Below are positions 34,350 to 42,900 of a stretch of DNA of 64,000 nt, piece by piece (the first letter of the stretch is position 1; each line of letters opens with the position of its first letter). Origin of the DNA: Avrilella dinanensis (lineage in GTDB: Bacteria; Bacteroidota; Bacteroidia; Flavobacteriales; Flavobacteriaceae); assembly GCF_002807015.1 (NCBI RefSeq), contig NZ_NIPO01000001.1, forward strand, positions 2,035,215 to 2,099,214. Reading direction: 5' to 3'. The notes below the pieces were generated by a model, which had not been told where the DNA came from, made no database searches, and was given only the letters and a program-made list of their open reading frames with translations. A program made the position numbers and the translations under genes.

Positions 34350-34700
34350 TTATAATGTCGGCCTTCCCTTCTTCCATTTTCTTTCACTCGAATTCCATAT
34401 TAAATATGGAGGGTCAAAACCTTCAACAAAAATTATTTCAAACTCATTATCATTGATTTTTTTATATTCCGGCTTTCCAATTTCATACTCCTGATATATT
34501 CCATATTCATTCAATTTTTCCCAATCATTATTTTCTGGTAACTCTTCTTTGGAACTTTCTATTTTTTCAATTATCTGATTTCCAAGTTTAATTTCAGTAA
34601 CTCGATTATATTTAACAGGTAAATTTATCCAAATAATCCATAATAGAATTATCCCGATAAAAACACCTAATATAATTCTAATTACTTTCATTTCTAACAT
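34350..34700 (-). CDS. small membrane-anchored orphan
   Basis: This 116-residue protein has one N-terminal membrane segment (VIRIILGVFIGIILLWIIWI) and a Glu/Asn/Lys-rich soluble part (YGIYQEYEIGKPEYKKIND). The start could be at Met4 (34691). It is more AT-rich than its neighbours and recognisable in no pigment pathway, so it may be a later insertion between the KS and deacetylase genes. Function unknown. Confidence 0.55.
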   Translation of the reverse strand: MLEMKVIRIILGVFIGIILLWIIWINLPVKYNRVTEIKLGNQIIEKIESSKEELPENNDWEKLNEYGIYQEYEIGKPEYKKINDNEFEIIFVEGFDPPYLIWNSSERKWKKGRPTL

Positions 34701-34708
34701 GTATAATT

Positions 34709-35773
34709 TTACAAAGCACCTCTCAAAAGTACCAGACTATGGTCTAATCCTCTGTATTGGTTGTACAACAAAATAGTTTTATATTGCTGTTTTTCAACGG
34801 AATTAATTCTTATAACATCAGGAATTTGCTGTTTTTTCAGCATATTCGCAGCAACCCAAAGCCCGAAAGCCGAAGCTGTATTGTATTCCCCACTCAAATG
34901 CTTGTAATAAACGGAAACGGATTCAGCGAAATAATCCGATGCTTTTGCAAAGTAATCATCAAATTCCATATCTCCGTTATTTCCTAAAACAACCACATCT
35001 ATTTCAGAGGTATTGAGGTTGTTTTTCTTTAGAAAAGCATCAAACAAATCAGGTAATTGTTCTCTACTTACTTTGTTTTTGATTTGAATATCAACAACTT
35101 CTGCATACGTTGAATCTTTACGAATATTTTCCAAAGCAAAAAATGTTGCTCCCTCCGAAAAAACAGCTCCTTTGGATTTGGATTCTAACACCGAAAAAGG
35201 TTTTTCTTCTTCAGGTTTAATAAGTCCGATAAGCTTATACAACGAAAAAGTATGATTGGCATATTCATCAATTCCTCCAACCAAAATGCTTTTCGCTTCT
35301 TCGGAAGTGATTTGCATACACGCATCGAGCAAAGCCGATTCAAACGAAATAGCTCCGTTTACATACGTAAAATTATAGCCTTTGCAGGAAAGCCTTAAAG
35401 CGATTTGAGCTGCAACCGTATTGTGAGTAGATTGTATAAACGAAGTCGGAGTTAAAAACTGTTCGTTGTTGTCCAAAATGCTTTTCAGGAACTTTTCCGA
35501 ATCCTGTGAACAGCCCATTCCCGTACCCGTAATAATGGCATCAACCTGTTCCAATTCCGCTTTTTGAAGTGCCTGAACTGATGCAGCTACTCCCATTTTT
35601 ATCCCTTTTGCCATTCGTCTGATAGCGGCAGGCGGAATAAACGCTTTGTAATCAGGCTCAACAGCTTTTAACGTGTTTTCTGTCTGATTGAGCTCTGCCG
35701 AATCTAAAAAATCCGTTTCAAAAGTATCTTGTGCAGATATAGCCGAAATTCCGTTGATATAACAATTCTTCAT
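34709..35773 (-). CDS. chain-length-factor-like ketosynthase (catalytically dead KS)
   Basis: The 354-residue protein has a thiolase-fold ketosynthase layout (IITGTGMGCSQDSEKFL, FIQSTHNTVAAQIALRL, ILVGGIDEYANHTFSLY, SKGAVFSEGATFFAL). The active-site Cys region reads YVNGAISFESAL, the first His site VVLGNNGDMEF, and the second His site HLSGEYNTASAF, so the Cys-His-His triad is gone. In aryl polyene synthesis a KS works with such a partner (ApeO with ApeC); here the partner is the KS gene just upstream, 4 bp away. It probably sets polyene length. Confidence 0.82.
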   Translation of the reverse strand: MKNCYINGISAISAQDTFETDFLDSAELNQTENTLKAVEPDYKAFIPPAAIRRMAKGIKMGVAASVQALQKAELEQVDAIITGTGMGCSQDSEKFLKSILDNNEQFLTPTSFIQSTHNTVAAQIALRLSCKGYNFTYVNGAISFESALLDACMQITSEEAKSILVGGIDEYANHTFSLYKLIGLIKPEEEKPFSVLESKSKGAVFSEGATFFALENIRKDSTYAEVVDIQIKNKVSREQLPDLFDAFLKKNNLNTSEIDVVVLGNNGDMEFDDYFAKASDYFAESVSVYYKHLSGEYNTASAFGLWVAANMLKKQQIPDVIRINSVEKQQYKTILLYNQYRGLDHSLVLLRGAL

Positions 35774-35777
35774 CTGC

Positions 35778-36968
35778 TTAAGATTTTGAAAAGATTAAAG
35801 ACGAACAATTTCCTCCGAAACCGAAAGAGTTTGACAAAACCGTATGGATTTCTTTTTCGGTAAGCTCGGTTGTCGGAATCAAATCAAATTCTTCCATTTT
35901 ATCTTTAAAGTTCAGATTCGGATAAATCACATTATGACGTAATGCCAATATGCTGTAAACTGCCTCAATAGCCGCAGCTGCAGCCAAAGTATGTCCCGTA
36001 TAAGGTTTGGTAGAGCTGAAAAGTGGAATGTTTTGACCGAAGATTCGCTGTAAAGCCCGCCCCTCCGACAAATCATTATTCGGAGTTGCTGTTCCGTGAA
36101 CGTTGATATAATCTATATTTTCGGGAGAAATTCCTGCCATTTTTAAGGCTTTTTCCATAGCCAAAAACGCTCCCTCCCCGTCTTCTGACGAGGCAGTCTG
36201 ATGATAAGCATCATTGGCATTTCCGAATCCCGAAAGATAAGCCAGAACTTCCCGATTCTGCTCTTTGACAACCTTATCCGATTCCAAAATCAGATAAGCC
36301 GCTGCCTCTCCCAAATTCAGTCCTTTTCGGTTATTATCAAACGGAGTATTGTACGAATCGGTCAAAATCATTAACGTATTAAATCCGTTGATTGTGAATT
36401 TGCTCAAAGCATCACTTCCTCCGACAATTACCCGTTCTAATTGTCCCGAGGCAATAAGTCTTGCTCCGAACATTACCGCATTGGCAGCCGAAGAACAAGC
36501 TGTGCTTATCGTAGTTACCAATCCCTCAATACCTAAAATGTCCGCTATTTTGTGCGAAACATCTCCCGCATCGTGCGAAGTAATAAATCTTCGGATTTCG
36601 GGATTATCAAAATATTCATAAAAATACTGCTCGGTTTTATCCATTCCTCCCACACTCGTAGAAGAAACCAAACCTGTCGGGTAATCGTTGATATTTTTGA
36701 TTCCTGCGTTTTCGACCGCTTTTTGAGCAGCATAAGCTCCCAAAAGCGTAGTTCTTGAAAAGTCGTGATTTTCAGGAAGTTTTAAAATAGTTGCTAACTC
36801 AGAATTGGTTAATTTTATTTCTCCGAATTTCAAAACACCTTTATGAACAGTATCGATATTTTCCAAATCGGAAATACCCGAATTACGGTTTTTTAAGGCA
36901 TTAAAATTCTCCTCAACCTTCATTCCGATAGCTGAAATAATTCCCATTCCCGTAATCGCAATCTTCAT
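35778..36968 (-). CDS. beta-ketoacyl-ACP synthase II-type, polyene elongation
   Basis: The ATG at 36968 (MKIAITGMGI) is preferred over a start 24 bp upstream within a repeat. The triad is intact: Cys158 in TACSSAANAV, His in NVHGTATPNND, and His in STKPYTGHTLAAAAA. About 396 residues, FabF length. With the dead KS gene next to it, it should form the KS-CLF heterodimer that extends the aryl polyene. A double-hairpin repeat separates it from the ACP gene. Confidence 0.9.
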   Translation of the reverse strand: MKIAITGMGIISAIGMKVEENFNALKNRNSGISDLENIDTVHKGVLKFGEIKLTNSELATILKLPENHDFSRTTLLGAYAAQKAVENAGIKNINDYPTGLVSSTSVGGMDKTEQYFYEYFDNPEIRRFITSHDAGDVSHKIADILGIEGLVTTISTACSSAANAVMFGARLIASGQLERVIVGGSDALSKFTINGFNTLMILTDSYNTPFDNNRKGLNLGEAAAYLILESDKVVKEQNREVLAYLSGFGNANDAYHQTASSEDGEGAFLAMEKALKMAGISPENIDYINVHGTATPNNDLSEGRALQRIFGQNIPLFSSTKPYTGHTLAAAAAIEAVYSILALRHNVIYPNLNFKDKMEEFDLIPTTELTEKEIHTVLSNSFGFGGNCSSLIFSKS

Positions 36969-37071
36969 AAGCCTCACCCTACCCCTCTCCAAAGGAGAGG
37001 GAATAATTTAGTTAATTTTATATATGTATTTCCTTTCCAAAAGCCCCTCCTTTGGAGGGTTGGGGAGGAAT
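36969..37071. repeat. double-hairpin dispersed repeat (CCTCACCC/GGGGAGG family)
   Basis: CCCTCTCCAAAGGAGAGGG and CCCTCCTTTGGAGGG are two perfect hairpins. The outer flanks CCTCACCCTACCCC and GGGTTGGGGAGG are inverted copies of each other, with 40 AT-rich bases between. The element is a typical mobile-looking intergenic repeat in Bacteroidota. Confidence 0.65.
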
Positions 37072-37329
37072 CTATTTCGTTCTATTTACCTCAATATAAT
37101 CAGCCATTGTCTGGATAGACGTAAAAATAGCTCTTCCTTCTTTCGGGTCAGCTAATCTGATTCCGTAGTCTTTATCCATAAGTACAATAAGCTCCAAAGC
37201 ATCAATCGAATCCAATCCTAATCCGTCCCCGAAAAGTGCATCGTCATCTGCAATATCCGCAACAGATAAATCCTCCAAATTAAGCGTTTCGATGATTTTA
37301 GCCTTTAATTCTTCTTTTAAATTTCCCAT
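37072..37329 (-). CDS. acyl carrier protein of the polyene system
   Basis: This 85-residue ACP carries the phosphopantetheine site Ser41 in GLGLDSIDALELI and a four-helix acidic body. It is one of two ACPs in the cluster; this one is beside the KS-CLF pair, so it likely carries the growing polyene. It is 1 bp from the half-size KS-like gene. Confidence 0.92.
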   Translation of the reverse strand: MGNLKEELKAKIIETLNLEDLSVADIADDDALFGDGLGLDSIDALELIVLMDKDYGIRLADPKEGRAIFTSIQTMADYIEVNRTK

Positions 37330-37330
37330 A

Positions 37331-37948
37331 TTATTTTGTATATAATTTTTTAATCGTTTCTATATTAACCTCTTGTGTTCCATTTTGTGAAATCAAACAC
37401 ATAAAAGCCTTATATTCCTGCTGAAAATACTCCACCCAACCTAAAAGCACCTTTTTTGATTTCCCCGATTTTAATAAATATTCCGAATATGCTGTCAAAA
37501 ATTCAGGATTAAAAGCCTCAAATATAAAGAAACTATTTTCAGAATACAATTTGTGCTTGATACTTATCTCTCCAATACAAATATTAGGCAGGGTATAAAC
37601 AAAAACAGCGGGACTCGGATAGAAATTTTCCTTGTCCGTTATGGATTGCTGATATTTGTAATCTGTATCCAAAGAAGAAGAACGGTTAGCCAAAACCAAA
37701 GCAATATCGTTATCCGATTCGTTCAGGCTTTGATTTTTAAGTAAAATTTCTGCTCCCAAAAAAGCCAGTTTTGACAGATTGTCCATTTTGAAAAACTTCG
37801 GATAATCTACCCCGAAATGCTTGTAAGCCTCTTTGGAAAAAGCTGAAAAATTCTCTGAATCCGAGCCAAACAACTCTTTTCCGCCCGAAATAACTTTGTT
37901 ATCCCGAATCAAAACACTTGATTCTATGTAAAATTCTTTATTCAACAT
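37331..37948 (-). CDS. half-size ketosynthase-like protein (no catalytic Cys)
   Basis: This 205-residue protein resembles only the N-terminal half of a KS: LSKLAFLGAEILLKN, IALVLANRSSSLDTDYKYQQ and PSPAVFVYTLPNICIGEISI occupy the positions before the active site, and the following FIFEAFNPEFLTAYSEYLL aligns with the active-site helix but without a nucleophilic Cys. Proteins of this size recur in Bacteroidota aryl polyene clusters (recollection). It may be a structural partner for one of the KS enzymes. It overlaps the next KS by 11 bp. Confidence 0.7.
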   Translation of the reverse strand: MLNKEFYIESSVLIRDNKVISGGKELFGSDSENFSAFSKEAYKHFGVDYPKFFKMDNLSKLAFLGAEILLKNQSLNESDNDIALVLANRSSSLDTDYKYQQSITDKENFYPSPAVFVYTLPNICIGEISIKHKLYSENSFFIFEAFNPEFLTAYSEYLLKSGKSKKVLLGWVEYFQQEYKAFMCLISQNGTQEVNIETIKKLYTK

Positions 37949-39101
37949 TAATTATTTTCTCAAACAAAACCGCCGTATTACAACCTCCGAAACCTGATGC
38001 GGTTTTCAGAAAGTAGTTCATTTTCTTATTTTGAAACTCTGTAAAAACCGTAATCGGTTTTGAAACTCCCGACTCCGAAAATCCCAAAGACGGAAGAATT
38101 TTATTCTGATATAACGCCTCAATGCTGACAACCGTTTCGAGTAATCCCGAAGCTCCGAGCGTATGGCCGTAGTTGGCTTTCAGGCTGAAAATCGGAATTT
38201 CCGACATATTCATTCGGTCAAAAGCAATAGCCTCCATTTCGTCATTATACAAAGTTGCTGTTCCGTGAGCCGAAATAAAGTCAACCTGTTCGGGTAAAAT
38301 TCCCGCTTCCTTAAAAGCACTCTGCATACTTCTGAAAAGCCCCTCTCCCGTTCTCGAAGGACCTGAAATATGATTCGCATCGTTTATTGAACCTTCTCCC
38401 AAAATCTTAACTGCATTTGCACTTTTTTGTTTTGACAAATAAACTGCTGCAACCGCCTCTCCGAGATTGATTCCTTTTCGGTCTTTATCGTAAGGTCTGC
38501 AAAGTTCATCACTCATTGCCTGAAACGAATTGAATCCCGAAATCACAAACTCCGAAATTTCATCTCCTGCCACGACAAAAGCCTCTTTATAATCCGAAAA
38601 CTGCAACATTCGTTTGGCGACCGACAAAGCCAAAACTCCCGAAACACAAGCATTGGAAACCACAACAGGCTCGGTTGTAAACCCAAAAAAACGGGCTGTT
38701 TTTTGAGCTAACTTCCCCAAATTAGCTTCGGAAAATTCTGATTCTTGATTTTCTAAAAGCCTTATATTTCCTTTGGTTGTCGATAAAACCAAAACAGATT
38801 TTTCGGTTATTTTTTTTCCTTTTACAATCGGATACAAAACCAAAATCAATAGCTTTTCCAATCGGGTAAAATTACTATCTGAAGAAATTTCGGAAAATCT
38901 TCGGTTGAGTTCTTCATCAAAAATTTCTCCCAAAAGAACCTTCGGAAACATCGGATATTTATCCGAAACAGAAATTCCCGATTTTCCATTCAGTACAGAA
39001 TCAATATTCGACTGCACATCAAACCCTAAAGGAGTAATGCAGTTTGTTTCGGAAATGTATATCGATTTATCTATCAAAATATTTCCATTTTTTGTTTCCA
39101 C
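37938..39101 (-). CDS. beta-ketoacyl-ACP synthase, second active KS
   Basis: This 387-residue KS has Cys152 in SNACVSGVLAL, His in SAHGTATLYND, His in LKANYGHTLGASG and the glycine-rich C-terminus ASGFGGCNTAV. It is diverged from the FabF-like gene at 35.8 kb. It possibly starts or extends the polyene or supplies the DarB substrate. It overlaps the thioesterase gene by 28 bp and the half-size KS by 11 bp. Confidence 0.88.
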   Translation of the reverse strand: METKNGNILIDKSIYISETNCITPLGFDVQSNIDSVLNGKSGISVSDKYPMFPKVLLGEIFDEELNRRFSEISSDSNFTRLEKLLILVLYPIVKGKKITEKSVLVLSTTKGNIRLLENQESEFSEANLGKLAQKTARFFGFTTEPVVVSNACVSGVLALSVAKRMLQFSDYKEAFVVAGDEISEFVISGFNSFQAMSDELCRPYDKDRKGINLGEAVAAVYLSKQKSANAVKILGEGSINDANHISGPSRTGEGLFRSMQSAFKEAGILPEQVDFISAHGTATLYNDEMEAIAFDRMNMSEIPIFSLKANYGHTLGASGLLETVVSIEALYQNKILPSLGFSESGVSKPITVFTEFQNKKMNYFLKTASGFGGCNTAVLFEKIINVE

Positions 39102-39520
39102 TTTTCATAAAATTCGGGATTGTTAAGCGACAAAACTCCGTCTTTATCCACAAAAACCTGAACGGTTTGTCCCGTACAGACCAATTCGTTATTTTCGTTA
39201 AAAATCTTATACGTAAAAATCATTTTGGCAGCCAAAGTCGGGATAAGCGTTGTTTCGATAACAGCATATTCCCCGTATTTCAGCGAAATTTTATGCTCAC
39301 ATTCCGATTTTACGATAGGCACGACATAACCCTCCTTTTCAATATCCAAATACGTCAGATTATGCTCACGTCCGAAAGCCTCACGTCCCTCCTCAAAATA
39401 AACGAGATAATTTCCGTGCCATACGATTCCGAGCGGGTCGGTTTCGTTAAAACGGATTCTGAATTTATAGGCAGAAGTAATCGTTTTTTGTTCTTCAGAC
39501 CGTTCTTTTCTTTTTGTCAT
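39074..39520 (-). CDS. 4HBT-type acyl thioesterase (YbgC-like)
   Basis: This 148-residue hot-dog thioesterase carries the family signature ETDPLGIVWHGNYLVYFEEGREAFGRE (active Asp of the 4-hydroxybenzoyl-CoA type). It would free acyl chains from CoA or ACP, perhaps editing the polyene or releasing it for transfer. It overlaps the ABC permease gene by 26 bp and the KS by 28 bp, which indicates tight translational coupling. Confidence 0.88.
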   Translation of the reverse strand: MTKRKERSEEQKTITSAYKFRIRFNETDPLGIVWHGNYLVYFEEGREAFGREHNLTYLDIEKEGYVVPIVKSECEHKISLKYGEYAVIETTLIPTLAAKMIFTYKIFNENNELVCTGQTVQVFVDKDGVLSLNNPEFYEKWKQKMEIF

Positions 39521-40751
39521 AAATAATCGAAATGGTTAATGTCGCTACAAAGAACAAAAATAGTAAAATTATATCGGGAAGAATGTCTGAAAGACCTCCT
39601 TGTCTTAAAAGTATGTCATAAAAAGCGTTCAGTCCCCAATTCATCGGAGAAATTTTAGCAAATCCCTGCATTATATCGGGCATTGCAAAAACAGGCACCC
39701 AAACCCCTCCGAGCGCAGCCAAAATGATAACCGAAGTAGCTCCGAAAGGTGCGGATTGCTCTTGTGTTTCCGCATAAGTTCCGAGCAAAACCCCAAAGCC
39801 TATGGCAGCCAAACCGCAGAACAAAGCGACAATCGTAAGCAAACCCAAATTCGTCCATTCCAAAGCAATCAAACCGAAATACGGAAAGACAAACTTCCCG
39901 ATAAATAGCATTACATAAAACTGCAACAGACAAATAATCAGATAGGTTATGATTTTTCCTCCCAAAAATACCAAATGCGAAACAGGACTTGTAAGCAAAC
40001 GTATGTAAGTTCCCTGATTTTTTTCCTTAACCATATTGACGGAAAGCGGAACAACGATAAAAAACATAGCAAACAACGTCCACGCAGCAATATTGTGCTG
40101 AACAGAGTTTGGTTTTGGCTCTTCGCTATTTGCTGTTGGTAAAATTTCCTCAAAAACAATCAGACTTTCCTGCTCAAAAAACGAATTTTCTTCGGATAAC
40201 TGCTCCTGAAAAGCCCTGTAAATAGACTGATTCTCAATTTGAGTTACGATTTTATCAATAGCATTCTGAACTCCCGATTTGAAAGACAAATGCGTAGCAG
40301 GGTCAAAATACAATTTGATTTCTTTGGCCGAAAAGTGGTTTTCTTCGGTATCGGAATCATCTCCCAGACCAAAAGCACTGATAGCTTTATCCACGTTGTG
40401 ATTGACCTTGTTTTGTAAATCACTGCTCAAATTTTCGGGAATGACGATTCCCATTTGGTATTTTCCTTTAAAAACAAGGTGTTGAAGTTCCTGTTCACTA
40501 ACGGAAACCAATACAAAAGATTCACTTTTTGATAAATTATCAATAATGGTTTTTGAAATTTCGCCTTTATCGTTATCCACAAAAGCAATTTCTATTCGGG
40601 TCGAAACCGCTTTGAACGAGCTGTCCTGAATAAGCGTAACGGTAATAACCAAAACCAAAGGCATCACAAACAAAATGACCAAACCTCCCCAATCCCTCGA
40701 CAGGAGCAACATTTCTTTTTTGACCGACTGCCACAATTTATACCTCATCAC
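39495..40751 (-). CDS. ABC-2 type transporter permease
   Basis: This 418-residue protein starts with a membrane segment (about 18-40), then has a large extracytoplasmic loop (about 45-205), then five hydrophobic segments (about 215-410), the order of the ABC-2 (YhgE/LinK) family. The segment LGTYAETQEQSAPFGATSVIIL is typical of the subfamily. It is the membrane half of an exporter with the ATPase gene that overlaps it by 14 bp. It likely exports a pigment-related lipid. Confidence 0.9.
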   Translation of the reverse strand: MMRYKLWQSVKKEMLLLSRDWGGLVILFVMPLVLVITVTLIQDSSFKAVSTRIEIAFVDNDKGEISKTIIDNLSKSESFVLVSVSEQELQHLVFKGKYQMGIVIPENLSSDLQNKVNHNVDKAISAFGLGDDSDTEENHFSAKEIKLYFDPATHLSFKSGVQNAIDKIVTQIENQSIYRAFQEQLSEENSFFEQESLIVFEEILPTANSEEPKPNSVQHNIAAWTLFAMFFIVVPLSVNMVKEKNQGTYIRLLTSPVSHLVFLGGKIITYLIICLLQFYVMLFIGKFVFPYFGLIALEWTNLGLLTIVALFCGLAAIGFGVLLGTYAETQEQSAPFGATSVIILAALGGVWVPVFAMPDIMQGFAKISPMNWGLNAFYDILLRQGGLSDILPDIILLFLFFVATLTISIIYDKKKRTV

Positions 40752-41496
40752 GAAGCTGTTTTCCTGTTAAACTTATAAATACATCTTCGAGATTTGACGT
40801 ATTTTCGGTATTTTGAATCAGGCTTTTCGGCGTATCGCAAGCGAACAATTTTCCCCTGTCAATAATGGCAATTTTCGTACAGAAATGCTCTGCCTCCGAC
40901 AAATGGTGCGAAGTATAAATAATGGTCGTACCTGACCTGTTTAATTCTTGCAAATATTCGATAATCACGTTTTTAGATTGCACATCTACCCCAACAGTCG
41001 GCTCGTCCAGAAACAAAATCTTCGGATTGTGCAGAACTCCTGCTATCAGATTGATTCTTCGTTTCATTCCTCCCGAAAAAGTTCCGATTTTTTTGTCTGC
41101 AAATTCCAAAAGTCCCAATCTTTCCAATGCCTGATTGGTTTTTTGGTGTAAATCTCTGCCTTTCAGTCCGTACATACCCGCAAAATACGCAATATTCTCT
41201 CGGGCTGTAAGTGTGGGATACAAAGCATATTCCTGCGGAACAACTCCGATATTCTGATGAATTTCGGTTTTGTGATTGGAATAGGATTTATCAAGAATCG
41301 AAATCTTTCCGGAAGTAGGTTTCAAAAGTCCGCACATCATCGAAAGCAACGTGGTTTTTCCTGCTCCGTTCGGACCCAAAAGCCCGAAAATCTCTTTTTG
41401 AGCAATAGCCAAAGAAACTCCCTTAACCACAAAAGTTTCGGTGTTTTTGTATTGTTTGTAGAGGTTATTAATTTCTATGGCTATATTATTTTTCAT
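40738..41496 (-). CDS. ABC transporter ATP-binding protein
   Basis: This 252-residue ATPase has Walker A GLLGPNGAGKTTLLS (about 37-51), Q-loop GVVPQEYALYP, signature FSGGMKRR, Walker B ILFLDEPTVGVD, and the switch His in YTSHHLSEAE. It partners the permease downstream (14-bp overlap). The BtrH-like gene ends 3 bp upstream of its start, so all three are one transcript. Confidence 0.95.
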   Translation of the reverse strand: MKNNIAIEINNLYKQYKNTETFVVKGVSLAIAQKEIFGLLGPNGAGKTTLLSMMCGLLKPTSGKISILDKSYSNHKTEIHQNIGVVPQEYALYPTLTARENIAYFAGMYGLKGRDLHQKTNQALERLGLLEFADKKIGTFSGGMKRRINLIAGVLHNPKILFLDEPTVGVDVQSKNVIIEYLQELNRSGTTIIYTSHHLSEAEHFCTKIAIIDRGKLFACDTPKSLIQNTENTSNLEDVFISLTGKQLRDEV

Positions 41497-41499
41497 GGA

Positions 41500-42495
41500 T
41501 TAAACCGCTTTTTTCAGCTTTTTAAAAAATGCTTCTTCTCTGTCGGCAATTTCAAGCATATTTTTTGACAGCATAACATAAACGTCCTCCTGATTGCTCC
41601 GTTTTTTGTAAACCCTTGCAAGCTGCACAGCCAAATCTCTCCACATATCACCAATTTCGGTCATTTCTTTGGAGAGTTCACGCAATTTTTCATTCTTCAG
41701 AATATCAGCTGATTCTTGTAAAAAAGCGGCATAAATAAAGCGAAAACCTCCACCACCCGTTCCGATTTCTTCCTGCATTCGGATAAGCTGTCCGAGATAA
41801 TGATTGGTTTTGGCAACTCCGAGTTTTTTATGCCATTTTACAATATTTTTAGCTACTGTCCGAATGGCTTTTACTCCCGCAATCGGAACGGGTGCCAACA
41901 TATCGTTACAATTCTTTTTGACTGCTTTTCGGATTGCTTTTTCCCAGTTTATCACTGCCGGAAGATAAACAGGATAATACAAATGCCCCTTCGGAGCTAA
42001 AGCTCCTTTGGCAAAACGTACTTTTTCCAGCTCCTGATGTGTAAGCGTCGTAGTTTCCTGCATAACAGGGTCGCTAATCAGGTAATCGGTATCGGTTTTT
42101 CCGTACACAACCAAATTATGTGCATTGAAATGAAAACGATATTCATCAGGAAAATAAGTCAGTCCATAAACACCTACCTGCAATCCTGTGGGAATGCCGT
42201 TTTTTAGATTTTGGTCAAGCACCTGTTGTGCTTTTTCGGGACTATTGAATTTCTGTCGTTTGATTTTGATTCCCAATAGTTTTGCCATTCGCTTAAAAAT
42301 CCAGCCAGGCATCGGTCTGTAACTGAAAGCAGGCGAAAAATTAACTTTGATAAAAGGCAGATATACAAAAAACAAACCCGAACCCAAACCAAAAACCATA
42401 GGTTCACTGATTTCGATTCCCTGATGTTTTAGCAAATTGGACGCTACGCCATTCTCGCAATGAGCCGATTGGTTATGTTTAAATTCTACCTGCAT
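41500..42495 (-). CDS. BtrH-like papain-fold protein (acyl-ACP transferase candidate)
   Basis: The 331-residue protein has a BtrH N-terminal-type domain: an early Cys (QSAHCENGVASNLLKHQG, Cys13), GLGSGLFFVYLP, and later AHNLVVYGKTDTDYLISDP with the likely catalytic His and Asp. The C-terminal ~150 residues are helical. BtrH moves an acyl group from an ACP to an amine in butirosin synthesis. Here a similar transfer of the polyene from ACP to the resorcinol hydroxyl would build the flexirubin ester; that is inference. Stop and start overlap with the small gene upstream. Confidence 0.78.
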   Translation of the reverse strand: MQVEFKHNQSAHCENGVASNLLKHQGIEISEPMVFGLGSGLFFVYLPFIKVNFSPAFSYRPMPGWIFKRMAKLLGIKIKRQKFNSPEKAQQVLDQNLKNGIPTGLQVGVYGLTYFPDEYRFHFNAHNLVVYGKTDTDYLISDPVMQETTTLTHQELEKVRFAKGALAPKGHLYYPVYLPAVINWEKAIRKAVKKNCNDMLAPVPIAGVKAIRTVAKNIVKWHKKLGVAKTNHYLGQLIRMQEEIGTGGGGFRFIYAAFLQESADILKNEKLRELSKEMTEIGDMWRDLAVQLARVYKKRSNQEDVYVMLSKNMLEIADREEAFFKKLKKAV

Positions 42496-42896
42496 TATCC
42501 TTTAAAACTCTTTAATTCTTCTGTCGAAATTTCAAAAACAACAGCATATTTTTTTAAAATTTTATCGCTTAATGTAACAAAAACTTTCGGTTTGCAATGT
42601 CTTTTTACCCGCCATTTCCACATCGAAACGTAACTTGCCAAAATCGACAAATCCATTTTATTTTTTTCCATAAAATAGACAATCGGACTCGCCTGACCGT
42701 TAGCAACCATTTGCCGGGCATTTTCAATTCTCTGCTGAATGAGCTGTATAGAGCCGTCCAATGCGACCGATTTCGGCTCCCAACCTGAACTCAATGCCGT
42801 TGTGTAATTTCCGTTTTCGTCAACTGCATAGCACAATTCTTTGAGGTCTTTTTTGGACAAACTGCTGTCGTCTTGTGGTATTTGGTCTGTTTTCAT
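42495..42896 (-). CDS. small protein, possible HTH regulator, coupled to the BtrH-like gene
   Basis: This 133-residue protein has a C-terminal ~50 residues (MDLSILASYVSMWKWRVKRHCKPKVFVTL, SDKILKKYAVVFEIS) that look like a Cro/C1-type helix-turn-helix; the N-terminal ~60 residues carry a longer helix (QLIQQRIENARQMV). The domain may instead only bind the ACP or BtrH-like partner. It overlaps the BtrH-like gene by 1 bp, so the two probably act together. No named family recognised. Confidence 0.6.
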   Translation of the reverse strand: MKTDQIPQDDSSLSKKDLKELCYAVDENGNYTTALSSGWEPKSVALDGSIQLIQQRIENARQMVANGQASPIVYFMEKNKMDLSILASYVSMWKWRVKRHCKPKVFVTLSDKILKKYAVVFEISTEELKSFKG

Positions 42897-42900
42897 TTTC

